From an uncultured Pelagibacteraceae bacterium (GTDB lineage: Bacteria; Pseudomonadota; Alphaproteobacteria; Pelagibacterales; Pelagibacteraceae): DNA of 64,000 nucleotides. The stretch covers positions 124,001 to 188,000 of the forward strand of contig CACICB010000001.1 in assembly GCA_902585045.1 (NCBI GenBank), written 5' to 3'. The first letter of the stretch is position 1, and each line of letters begins with the position of its first letter. The notes below the pieces were generated by a model. That model was given only the letters and a program-made list of their open reading frames with translations. It had not been told where the DNA came from and made no database searches. Position numbers and translations under genes: made by a program. Positions 56,385-64,000 of the stretch are shown here, one piece after another.

Positions 56385-57473
56385 TATTTATTTTTAATAC
56401 CCTCTTCAATAAATTCATCAATATTTCCATTGAGAACACTTGAGGGATTTGTGCTCTCAATTTTATTACGTAAGTCTTTTACTAATTGATAAGGTTGTAA
56501 AACATAAGATCTTATTTGATGACCCCAACCAATATCAGTTTTGGAGTCTAAATCTTTTTGATTTTTCTCCTCTCTTTTTTGTATCTCATGCTCGTACAGT
56601 CTAGCTTTTAGCATTTTGTAACAAGTTTCTTTATTTTTGTGTTGAGATCTTTCATTTTGACACTGAACAACTATTTTAGTTGGAAGATGAGTAATTCTTA
56701 CTGCGCTATCAGTTGTATTTACATGCTGGCCGCCAGCTCCACTAGATCTATACGTGTCAACTCTTAAGTCTTTTTCATCAATCTTAATATCTATGTCATC
56801 ATCAACTACAGGATAAACCCAAACACTTGCGAAGCTTGTATGTCTTCTCGCACCACTGTCAAAAGGTGATATCCTAACCAGTCTGTGAACACCTGACTCA
56901 GCTCTCATTAATCCGTATAAGTAATCGCCATCTGCTTTAATAATTGAGGATTTAATTCCAGCTTCATCTCCTTTATGCTCACTAATAACTTCATATTTGT
57001 ATTTTTTTTTGTCAAACCACCTTAAATACATTCTTCTTAACATGTCTGCCCAATCTTGGCTTTCAGTGCCTCCAGCCCCAGCATGTATTTCTAAATAAAT
57101 ATCAAAGTCATCATTCTCTCCGGAAAGAAAACAAATTTTTTCGCAATTTTTTAAATTTTTTTGAATTTCTTCTATTTTATTATTACAATCTTTGATTGTT
57201 TCTTCATCTTTTTCCTTGTTCGCAATATCAAATAATTCTCTTAAATCTGAAATATCATTTAATGATCTTCTGTAGATATTTAGGATTTGTTCGTAAATTT
57301 TTTTTTGTTTTACAGTCTTCTTAACAAGCTTTTGATCTTTCCAAAAGTTTTCTTTTTGCGATACTGTTTCAAGCTCTTTTATTTTATTTTCAACTTTATT
57401 TTTATCAAAGATACCCCCTTATATTTTTAAGGTTCTTTTCTAAATCATTCAATTTATTTTCAAAATTTTGCAT
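56384..57473 (-). CDS. prfB: Peptide chain release factor 2, expressed by +1 programmed frameshift
   Basis: Reads UGA and UAA stop codons. The track shows only the last 219 codons. Upstream the gene continues in the same frame to 57406, and its first 22 codons (ATG at 57473, MQNFENKLNDLEKNLKNIRGYL) are in frame 0, ending at an in-frame TGA (57405-57407). The junction AGGGGGTATCTTTGA is the classic RF2 shift site. Joined length is 362 aa (E. coli 365). Visible motifs: LEIHAGAGGTESQDWADM, the anticodon-like SPF (RISPFDSG) and GGQ (SSGAGGQHVNTTDS). Its start shares one base with the mrcA stop. Confidence 0.96.
57405..57419 (-). promoter_or_regulatory. Programmed +1 ribosomal frameshift site in prfB
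   Basis: On the minus strand AGGGGG (internal Shine-Dalgarno), TAT, then CTT TGA. The slip from CTT onto TTT with UGA in the A site autoregulates RF2 in many bacteria: low RF2 gives a pause, frameshift and more RF2. The motif is identical to the well-studied E. coli site through CTTTGA; the following base is T rather than C. Confidence 0.95.
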
Positions 57474-59836
57474 TAGTAAAATTGCCTATATTTAATTAGA
57501 GTATCACGACTGTTAATTGAAATTAAATTATTATTATTAATATTGTTAATATCTTTTACCTTTAGTGCCTCGACAATAGTTTTTTTATCCCCTAATGAGG
57601 CTTTCAGCCCTGTATCATAATTAAGAGAAGTTAAATAAATTTTTTGTGGAACTTTAAATTCTTTAAAATCACCTTTAAAAAGTGCGTTTTCAATAAAATC
57701 TTTAAATATTGGTAAAGCTGCTTTCGATCCTGTTTCAAACTTTCCTAAAGTTTGAGGATTATCAAAACCGATGTAAACTCCGATTACTAAATTTGATGAA
57801 AATCCTATAAACCATGCATCAAAATTTTTATTTGTTGTACCGGTTTTGCCTGCCAAAGGAACGTTAAGTGATTTCAATTTTTTTGCTGTTCCTCTTTTAA
57901 CTGTTCCATTAAGTATAGAAACCATTTGGTAAGCAGTTTCCTCACTAAAAACTCTTATATTTGTATTTTCTATCTTAGGAAGTTCTTCATTTTGGTTTAT
58001 AAACTTATCACATCCAATACATTTTCTATTTTTTAAACTAAATATTGTATTTCCCCTTCTGTCTTGAATTCTTGAGATTAATGTAGGATTAATTTTTTTT
58101 CCTCCATTAACAAATGGAGCATAAGCGGAAGTAAGATTCAATAAAGTAGTTTCAGCTGCTCCAAGTGAAACTGATAAAAGTTCTGGTATATCATCATAAA
58201 TATCTAATTTTTCTGATAATTCTAAAATCTTATTTAATCCTAAAATTTTTGCTATCCTAACTGTCATTAAATTTCTAGAATATTCAATGCCTTTTCTTAA
58301 AGTGGTAGGCCCGTAGAATTTTTTTCCGTAGTTTTCTGGTTTCCAGTTTTTTAATCCCACACCTTGACTTTCAACAAATGGTGCATCCAAAATGATTGAG
58401 TTAGGTGAGAAACCATTTTCTAAAGCAGCAGCATATACAATAGGTTTAAATGCTGAACCGGGTTGTCGTTTGGCTTGTGTGACTCTATTGAATTCACTAG
58501 ACCGAAAATTAAAACCGCCTACTAGAGCTTTGACATCTCCAGTGTAAGGATCTAATGCTACAATACCTCCATCAACCTTTGGATATTGTTTTAAATTCCA
58601 AGAATTTTTATTTTTTTTTACAAATATTATATCGCCAACTTTAAAAACTTCTTTTAATTTTTTTTTATTTGAAAGAGCCCATTTTACTTTCTTATTGCTT
58701 AATACGCCGTAAGTATCTTTTTTAACTTTCTCATTAATGATCTTAAAATTAATTTCATTATCGTCTAAGTTTTGAATTTCAGCAAATTTCCATCCCAACG
58801 TTGGATCTAATTTATAAGTGTCTAATTTATTTTTCCAATTTTTATTTGCTGTGGTGTTAGAAATAGGACCTCTCCAACCATGTCGTTTGTCATAATCTTC
58901 TATTCCCTTTCTGAGAGACTTAAGAGCTTGAATTTGATAATTAATATTAAGCGGTGTTCTAATACTAAGTCCTTCTGAATATAATTTTTCAAATCCATAA
59001 TTTTCTTTTACTGACCTTCTGACCTCCTCAGTATATGAATTTGCCTCATTCACAATCTCTATTTTTCTTTTCTTTAGGTTTAATTTTGAAACCTTTAAAC
59101 TCTTTAACTCTTCTTTAGAAATAAACTTATTTTCCTCTAAGTTTTTTAAAACTAAATTCCTTCTAAATTTACTTATCTCTGGAAATCTATAAGGATTGTA
59201 TTTACTTGGAGCTTTAGGCAAAGCAGCAAGCAAAGCAGCATCAGCATAATTTAATTCTTTTATTGGTTTATCAAAATATTCCAAGCTTGCAGCAGCAATT
59301 CCATATGTCCCTTGTCCAAGGTAAATTTGATTCAAATAAAGTTCTAAAATCCTCTCTTTCGAATAAGCTCTTTCAATTCTAAAAGCTAAAATTGCCTCTT
59401 TAATTTTTCTTTTTATTGAAACCTCGTTAGTTAAAAGAAAATTTTTAGCTACTTGCTGGGTAATTGTAGATGCTCCCTCTAATCTTTTATTTTGTGATAT
59501 ATTTTTAATATTATTTATTAAAGCTCTTAAAATTCCTTTGGCATCTACTCCTGGGTGATTAAAGAAATTTTTATCCTCTGCCGAAAGAAATGAGTTGATT
59601 ACTGTAGAAGGAATAGAGTCATAAGGTACAAATAATCTTTTTTCTATAGCGTACTCTGCTATTAACTTTCCATCTTCAGAATAAACTCTGCTTGATATAG
59701 GAGGTTGATAGTTTGATAACTTTTTATAATCAGGTAAACCTATGGAAAAATACCATAAAGTAGATAATAAAAATAAAAGGGCTACTATAAAAAAAATTAT
59801 AATAGATTTGATAGAAAAATTAATAAATTTAAGCAT
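57473..59836 (-). CDS. mrcA: Penicillin-binding protein 1A (bifunctional class A PBP)
   Basis: Polymerises and cross-links peptidoglycan at the inner membrane. The 787-aa protein has an N-terminal membrane anchor (residues about 9-31), a GT51 glycosyltransferase domain (SAEDKNFFNHPGVDAKGI, GASTITQQVAKNFLL with the second Glu region RKIKEAILAFRIE), an OB-like insert, and a transpeptidase domain with SxxK (GSAFKPIV), SxN (SRNLM) and KTGT (AGKTGTTNKNFDAWF). Divergent from rne across 144 nt; followed by prfB with a one-base overlap. Confidence 0.96.
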   Translation of the reverse strand: MLKFINFSIKSIIIFFIVALLFLLSTLWYFSIGLPDYKKLSNYQPPISSRVYSEDGKLIAEYAIEKRLFVPYDSIPSTVINSFLSAEDKNFFNHPGVDAKGILRALINNIKNISQNKRLEGASTITQQVAKNFLLTNEVSIKRKIKEAILAFRIERAYSKERILELYLNQIYLGQGTYGIAAASLEYFDKPIKELNYADAALLAALPKAPSKYNPYRFPEISKFRRNLVLKNLEENKFISKEELKSLKVSKLNLKKRKIEIVNEANSYTEEVRRSVKENYGFEKLYSEGLSIRTPLNINYQIQALKSLRKGIEDYDKRHGWRGPISNTTANKNWKNKLDTYKLDPTLGWKFAEIQNLDDNEINFKIINEKVKKDTYGVLSNKKVKWALSNKKKLKEVFKVGDIIFVKKNKNSWNLKQYPKVDGGIVALDPYTGDVKALVGGFNFRSSEFNRVTQAKRQPGSAFKPIVYAAALENGFSPNSIILDAPFVESQGVGLKNWKPENYGKKFYGPTTLRKGIEYSRNLMTVRIAKILGLNKILELSEKLDIYDDIPELLSVSLGAAETTLLNLTSAYAPFVNGGKKINPTLISRIQDRRGNTIFSLKNRKCIGCDKFINQNEELPKIENTNIRVFSEETAYQMVSILNGTVKRGTAKKLKSLNVPLAGKTGTTNKNFDAWFIGFSSNLVIGVYIGFDNPQTLGKFETGSKAALPIFKDFIENALFKGDFKEFKVPQKIYLTSLNYDTGLKASLGDKKTIVEALKVKDINNINNNNLISINSRDTLIKYRQFY

Positions 59837-59980
59837 CTTACCTTTATATTGTTAAAAAATTTGACTTTCTTTAGGCATTTAAATTTAAATATGTGTATTT
59901 ATAGTTAAAATTGTATAAAATAACCATATGACAAAATTAAAATTCACAATTTTTACAAAAATAAAAGGAATTCAATCAAA
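59837..59980. promoter_or_regulatory. Divergent mrcA/rne promoter region
   Basis: 144 nt between two divergent starts. It holds a perfect 14-bp AT palindrome ATTTAAATTTAAAT (59877-59890), TTGACT (59861-59866) and TATAAA (59914-59919) on the plus side, and a good ribosome-binding site AAAGGAATT before rne. No complete promoter pair at ideal spacing is evident. E. coli rne is autoregulated through its leader; I cannot recognise such a structure here. Confidence 0.35.
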
Positions 59981-61789
59981 ATGGAAAAAAATTTATATAT
60001 TGATGCCTCGCATCCAAATGAAACACGTATTATTCTTAAATCTACAAATTCAATTGAAGAATATGAATTTGAAGATAAGAACAATCTAACTTTTAAAAAC
60101 AATATTTATTTAGGAGCTATAAGTAGAGTTGAGCCTTCATTACAGGCAGCTTTTGTTAATTTTGGAAGAGACAGACACGGGTTTTTAGCCTTTAATGACA
60201 TTCAATCAGACTATTATCAAATTCCCTTCGAAGATAAGGAAAAAATTAAAGAAGTTGAAGAAGAAATAAGAGAAAGTTTAAAAAATAAGAATTTGGAGGA
60301 CCCTGGTGAAAGTGCTTTATCGAATACTTCTCAAGAAAATAATATTGTGGAAAATAATGAAACATCTAAATCTGGTGAAATTGAAAAAAAGGAATATAGA
60401 GAAGAAATTAAATCATCATACGGCATTAAGAAATATAAAATTCAAGAAGTAATTAAGCCTGGTCAAGTAGTCTTAATTCAGGTTATTAAAGAAGAGAGAG
60501 GTCAAAAAGGGGCTGCTCTAACTACTTTCATTTCATTAGCTGGAAAATACATGGTACTAATGCCTAACACTCCGAAAGGTGGAGGAATATCAAGAAAAAT
60601 TTTTAATTCCTCTGATAGACAGAAAATAAGAACTATTCTAAACGAAATTCAAATACCAAAAAGCATGGGAGTAATCGTTAGAACAGCAGGCGCTAATAAA
60701 ACAAAAAATGAAATTGAAAAAGATTTTCAAAATACTTTAAAAACTTGGGAAGAAATTAAAGATAAAGCAATAGACTCTAATGCGCCTTCATTGGTTTATG
60801 AGGAGGGAGATATAATTAAAAGAACTTTAAGAGATACCTATGATAACGATACTAAGAATATATATATCGAGGGTAATGAGGCATATCAAAAAGCAAAAAA
60901 ATTCATGAAAGAATTAATGCCTAGAAACGTAAAAAATATTAAAAAATATAGGGGTAAAAAACCATTATTTCAAGATGCAAATATTGAAAAGGAGTTAAAT
61001 AATATTTTTGAACCTACTGTCAAACTTAAATCTGGTGGATATATAGTTATAAATCCCACTGAAGCTTTGGTTTCAATCGATATCAACTCAGGTCAGTCAA
61101 CAAAACAAACAAATATTGAAAAAACTGCATTGAACACAAATTTAGAAGCAGCTGAGGAGATTGCCCGTCAAATAAAATTAAGAGATTTATCAGGTTTAAT
61201 TGTAATTGATTTTATTGATATGATGAATTTTTATAATAGGCGTACAGTTGAAAAAAGAATGAGAGAAAGTATCAGAAAAGATAGAGCTAGAATTCAACTA
61301 GGAAAAATTAGTAACTTTGGTTTGTTAGAAATGACAAGGCAAAGGTTGAGAGAGGGTTCTATTAAATGGGAAACTCAATTATCTTTGGGTTCTTTTGCTC
61401 AAAAAGTTTTAAAAAAAATCCAGTACTTAGCTTTTGGTGATAAGATCAAAATAGTCAAGTCATATGTGCCAGAAAAAGTAAAATTGTATATAGAGAAAAA
61501 TCTGCTTGAAGAATTAAAATATTTTCAAAAAAAATACTCGTTCAAAGTTGAAATTTTATCTAATAAAGAATTAATTATACCAGAATATAAAATTGAACTA
61601 TTAAATAAATCAAAGAAATTAATTAACAAAATAGAACACTTAGAAAATATTATAGGTACTAAAAAAAATAAGATTTCCATTTCCAAAGAAAAAAAAGAAG
61701 GAAAAAAATTAAAAAAAGAAATAAAAAAAGTAAAAACTAAAAAAAATCTTAGAACACTATGGGTGAGAAGAAAAAAAAAATCAAATTAA
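59981..61789 (+). CDS. rne: Ribonuclease E/G (short, no zinc-link)
   Basis: Endonuclease for mRNA decay and RNA processing. Residues 35-180 form an S1 domain ([20 protein letters not shown]) split by an acidic, low-complexity insert (about 80-145) common in alphaproteobacterial RNase E. The catalytic DNase I-like part has [11 protein letters not shown] (D367) and [12 protein letters not shown] (D410/D413). The stretch after [13 protein letters not shown], where other RNase E/G proteins carry the CPxC zinc-link, has none, and I find no Cys in the 602 residues. The tail is Lys-rich and there is no long degradosome scaffold. Ends 9 nt inside the convergent thiG. Confidence 0.93.
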   Translation: MEKNLYIDASHPNETRIILKSTNSIEEYEFEDKNNLTFKNNIYLGAISRVEPSLQAAFVNFGRDRHGFLAFNDIQSDYYQIPFEDKEKIKEVEEEIRESLKNKNLEDPGESALSNTSQENNIVENNETSKSGEIEKKEYREEIKSSYGIKKYKIQEVIKPGQVVLIQVIKEERGQKGAALTTFISLAGKYMVLMPNTPKGGGISRKIFNSSDRQKIRTILNEIQIPKSMGVIVRTAGANKTKNEIEKDFQNTLKTWEEIKDKAIDSNAPSLVYEEGDIIKRTLRDTYDNDTKNIYIEGNEAYQKAKKFMKELMPRNVKNIKKYRGKKPLFQDANIEKELNNIFEPTVKLKSGGYIVINPTEALVSIDINSGQSTKQTNIEKTALNTNLEAAEEIARQIKLRDLSGLIVIDFIDMMNFYNRRTVEKRMRESIRKDRARIQLGKISNFGLLEMTRQRLREGSIKWETQLSLGSFAQKVLKKIQYLAFGDKIKIVKSYVPEKVKLYIEKNLLEELKYFQKKYSFKVEILSNKELIIPEYKIELLNKSKKLINKIEHLENIIGTKKNKISISKEKKEGKKLKKEIKKVKTKKNLRTLWVRRKKKSN

Positions 61790-62554
61790 GCCTTTAATTG
61801 GAGAGCTTGCTATAGCAAAATGACTTTTACCCATTCTTCCGGCTAAATAGGAATTTCTACCTGAAATTACTGCATCTCTAAAGGCTTCAGCCATTAAAAT
61901 TGGTTTTTTAGCTTTAGCTATAGCGCTATTAATTAAAACACCGTCACAACCTAATTCCATAGCGATAGTCGCATCGGAGGCTGTGCCTATTCCTGCATCA
62001 ACTATTACAGGAACCTTTGATTGTTTGATTATTAATGAAATATTTACTTTATTTTGTAATCCTAATCCTGAACCAATCGGTGAAGCTAAGGGCATAATAG
62101 CTGATGCTCCGTTATCCTCTAATTTTTTTGCTAATAATGGATCATCAGTGCAATAGACCATAACTTTGAATCCCTCTTTAGAAAGTATCTTTGTAGACTT
62201 AATTGTTTCTATCATATTAGGGTATAAAGTTTTTTTATCACCTAGAACTTCTAATTTAACCAGTTTCCATCCACCCATTTCTCTGGCTAATCTTAGTGTC
62301 CTTAAAGCCTCATCCGATGTATAACAACCTGCCGTATTTGGTAAAAAAATTATTTTTTTTGGGTCAATATAATCACTTAATAATGGTTTTTTTTTATCTA
62401 AAATATTTATTCGTCTTACGGCTACAGTTACCATACTAGCTCCTGAGGCTTTTACTGCCTTAGCAGTCTCTAAGAAGCTTTTATATTTTCCAGTTCCGAT
62501 AATTAACCTAGATTTAAGAGATTTACCTGCAACTTTAAAAATATCCTTTTTCAA
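61781..62554 (-). CDS. thiG: Thiazole synthase
   Basis: Forms the thiazole phosphate of thiamine from deoxyxylulose phosphate, dehydroglycine and ThiS-thiocarboxylate. Motifs: [47 protein letters not shown] (Schiff-base Lys region) and [20 protein letters not shown]. The track starts at a GTG (62566); a TTG at 62554 lies 5 nt after a perfect GGAGG and is the likelier start (257 aa, [10 protein letters not shown]). No other thi genes than thiS are adjacent. Confidence 0.92.
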   Translation of the reverse strand: MKKDIFKVAGKSLKSRLIIGTGKYKSFLETAKAVKASGASMVTVAVRRINILDKKKPLLSDYIDPKKIIFLPNTAGCYTSDEALRTLRLAREMGGWKLVKLEVLGDKKTLYPNMIETIKSTKILSKEGFKVMVYCTDDPLLAKKLEDNGASAIMPLASPIGSGLGLQNKVNISLIIKQSKVPVIVDAGIGTASDATIAMELGCDGVLINSAIAKAKKPILMAEAFRDAVISGRNSYLAGRMGKSHFAIASSPIKGLI

Positions 62555-62555
62555 A

Positions 62556-62759
62556 TTATCCTCCACCTATAAAGTGTACTATTTCTAATCTATCATTGTT
62601 TTTTAAATATTTTTTTTTAAAGAAAACTTTAGGTACTATTACGCCATTATGTTCTACTGCTATTTTTTTATTAGTTAAATTGTATTTTTTTAAAAGGTCC
62701 AATATTGAATATTTTGATTTTATAACTACTTTCTTTCCATTTAATTGTATTTTTGCCAT
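62556..62759 (-). CDS. thiS: Sulfur carrier protein ThiS
   Basis: Small ubiquitin-like sulfur carrier for the thiazole ring. The track's 89-aa frame is too long: homology begins at [11 protein letters not shown], giving ATG at 62759 and 67 aa. The C-terminus ends ...IVHFIGGG, supplying the Gly-Gly that is thiocarboxylated. It is followed by thiG, whose Shine-Dalgarno overlaps the Gly codons. Only 28 nt separate its start from divergent aroQ. Confidence 0.93.
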   Translation of the reverse strand: MAKIQLNGKKVVIKSKYSILDLLKKYNLTNKKIAVEHNGVIVPKVFFKKKYLKNNDRLEIVHFIGGG

Positions 62760-62787
62760 AATTAAGTTATTCAATATCAAGATACTT

Positions 62788-63234
62788 ATGAATAAAATTA
62801 TAGTTCTTAATGGACCAAACCTCAACCTTTTAGGTGAAAGAGAAAAAAGACAATATGGTAGTACAACTTTAAAAGAAATTGAGAAAAATTGTAAATATTT
62901 TGCTGAAAAAAATAATATTAAACTTTCTTTATTTCAATCAAATATTGAGGGAGAGCTAATTACTCAAATACAAAATTCAAGGAATGATCAAGATGGTATA
63001 ATTATTAATGCTGGAGGCTATACTCACACATCTGTTGCTATTCATGATGCCTTGAAAATATTAAAAATTCCAATTATTGAATTGCATATAAGTAACATTT
63101 ATAATAGAGAAGAGTTCAGGCACAAATCCTTAATTAGTAAAGTTGCTAGTGGTATCATTTGTGGTTTTGGGGCTGAAGGCTATATTATGTCTTTAAAAGC
63201 TATGTTAAATATTTTGAAAAATGAAAATAGATAA
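62788..63234 (+). CDS. aroQ: 3-dehydroquinate dehydratase, type II
   Basis: Third step of the shikimate pathway. The track's frame runs 64 codons too far upstream, into thiS; the type II start is MNKIIVLNGPNLNLLGERE (ATG 62788, 148 aa, normal length). Other motifs: FQSNIEGELI, INAGGYTHTSVAIHDAL, ELHISNIYNREEFR and the catalytic Tyr in RQYGS. It overlaps accB by 14 nt, the usual aroQ-accB-accC operon. Confidence 0.96.
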   Translation: MNKIIVLNGPNLNLLGEREKRQYGSTTLKEIEKNCKYFAEKNNIKLSLFQSNIEGELITQIQNSRNDQDGIIINAGGYTHTSVAIHDALKILKIPIIELHISNIYNREEFRHKSLISKVASGIICGFGAEGYIMSLKAMLNILKNENR

Positions 63235-63646
63235 AAAATTAATTAAAGAACTTGTAGAAAATCTAAAAGAATTTGAGCTCTCAGAATTAGAATACCAAGA
63301 TGGACAAACAAAAATTAAAGTATCAAAAGCTTCTAAATTAGTTGATCAAGTGAAAACTAGCGCAATTGTATCTCCTAATAAATCAGTTTTAAAATCATCA
63401 GATGAAATTGATGGCGTGAGAATAAAATCTCCAATAATCGGAACTGCTTATTTAGCACCGGAGCCAGGGGCTAAAAAATTTGTTGAAGTAGGCGATAAAA
63501 TAAAAAAAGGTCAAACAGTAATGATTGTAGAAGCGATGAAAACAATGAATCATGTTCCTTCTACTTCTGATGGAGAAGTAAAAAAAATTCTTATTCAAGA
63601 TGGTCAACCAGTTGAATTTGGGCAGACTTTAGTTCTTTTAAAATAA
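63221..63646 (+). CDS. accB: Biotin carboxyl carrier protein of acetyl-CoA carboxylase
   Basis: Carries biotin between AccC and the carboxyltransferase for malonyl-CoA synthesis. The 141-aa protein has an N-terminal helical part, a linker and the biotinyl domain with the biotinylation motif [10 protein letters not shown]; the usual Met after Lys is Thr here (AMKT rather than AMKM), as in many AccB proteins. The BirA ligase at 15550-16113 should modify this lysine. Overlaps aroQ, 5 nt before accC. Confidence 0.96.
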   Translation: MKIDKKLIKELVENLKEFELSELEYQDGQTKIKVSKASKLVDQVKTSAIVSPNKSVLKSSDEIDGVRIKSPIIGTAYLAPEPGAKKFVEVGDKIKKGQTVMIVEAMKTMNHVPSTSDGEVKKILIQDGQPVEFGQTLVLLK

Positions 63647-63651
63647 TAAAA

Positions 63652-64000
63652 ATGTTTAACAAAGTTTTAATAGCTAATAGAGGTGAAATAGCTGTTAGAA
63701 TAATTAGAGCTTGTAAAGAGTGGGGAATAAAAACTGTTGCTGTACATTCTGATGTAGATGCAGATTCAATGCATGTCAGATTAGCTGACGAAAGTGTATG
63801 TATTGGCTCACATCAGCCTCAAAACAGTTATTTAAATATTTCATCAATAATGTCAGCAGTAGATTTGACTGGTGCCGAAGCTGTTCATCCAGGATATGGA
63901 TTTTTATCAGAAAATGCAAAATTTTCAGAAATTGTAAATAAACATGGAATAAAATTTATAGGGCCCAGTGCTAAAATAATTTCAATGATGGGAGATAAGA
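63652..64000 (+). CDS. accC: Acetyl-CoA carboxylase biotin carboxylase subunit (partial, cut by window end)
   Basis: My translation from the ATG at 63652 gives [20 protein letters not shown], then [36 protein letters not shown] and [15 protein letters not shown], the start of the ATP-dependent biotin carboxylase N-terminal domain. About 116 codons are in the window. Downstream of accB by 5 nt, in the aroQ-accB-accC operon. Confidence 0.95.
   Translation, partial: MFNKVLIANRGEIAVRIIRACKEWGIKTVAVHSDVDADSMHVRLADESVCIGSHQPQNSYLNISSIMSAVDLTGAEAVHPGYGFLSENAKFSEIVNKHGIKFIGPSAKIISMMGDK

Noticed and set aside
56384-57043. Truncated or pseudogene prfB
   Set aside because: The missing 5' part is present and joined by a canonical +1 programmed frameshift site.
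59928-60090. Possible upstream ORF beginning MTKLKFTIF before rne
   Set aside because: It overlaps the rne start in another frame, has no ribosome-binding site, and its Lys-rich content is what AT-rich DNA gives by chance.
1-64000. CRISPR arrays, insertion sequences, prophage, toxin-antitoxin or defence genes
   Set aside because: Reading through the window I saw no direct-repeat arrays, transposases, integrases or recognisable defence proteins.

Overview
This window looks like a chromosome segment of a streamlined, very AT-rich alphaproteobacterium, most probably SAR11 (Pelagibacterales). That is an inference. It rests on the low GC, genes that overlap or abut almost everywhere, the alphaproteobacterial order nuoA-N / birA / coaX / rnj / DUF1467 / proS / lolC / lolD / dnaE, and a short alpha-type proS. 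There are no insertion sequences, CRISPR arrays, prophage genes or rRNA genes.

Layout. (1) 1-6124, minus: rpsB, tsf, frr, uppS, cdsA, dxr, bamA (C-terminus cut by the window edge), linking translation, isoprenoid/phospholipid synthesis and outer-membrane assembly; pyrH and rseP are absent from their usual places. (2) 6248-29990, minus: a 22-gene train with no gap above 5 nt, holding all 14 complex I genes followed by birA, coaX, rnj, DUF1467, proS, lolC, lolD and dnaE. (3) 30150-30311: tRNA-Asp and tRNA-Val. (4) 30412-34430: a zinc-ribbon membrane protein, an 850-aa epimerase-cupin-methyltransferase fusion and a GT17 glycosyltransferase, a small surface-glycan islet. (5) 34433-40297, minus: tRNA-Leu, tig, clpP, clpX, lon, a folding and proteolysis block. 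(6) 40326-44879: a WecA/MraY-like glycan transferase, a DMT transporter, glnA and an acyltransferase. (7) 44899-51015, minus: a complete SUF iron-sulfur operon (rrf2, sufBCDSU, sufT, sufA) with a strong IscR-type operator upstream. (8) 51146-64000: hydrolase, anmK, tyrS, an AsmA/YhdP-like protein, prfB (with the classic +1 programmed frameshift, which splits it in the ORF track), PBP1A, RNase E, thiSG, aroQ, accB and the start of accC.

The genes are core housekeeping. SUF supplies the many Fe-S clusters that complex I needs. The tig-clpP-clpX-lon block handles folding and turnover, and a sigma32-like promoter lies directly before lon. BirA acts on AccB, which is encoded at the far end of the window. 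I did not find a clearly new multi-gene system. The points most worth a second look are the triple-domain sugar enzyme, the tRNA-Leu/tig junction with a 7-nt spacer, the IscR-like operator, the sigma32-like and possibly nearly leaderless lon promoter, RNase E without its zinc-link cysteines, and the fact that all six convergent gene pairs overlap or nearly touch, with terminator-like hairpins sitting inside the opposing gene in two cases.
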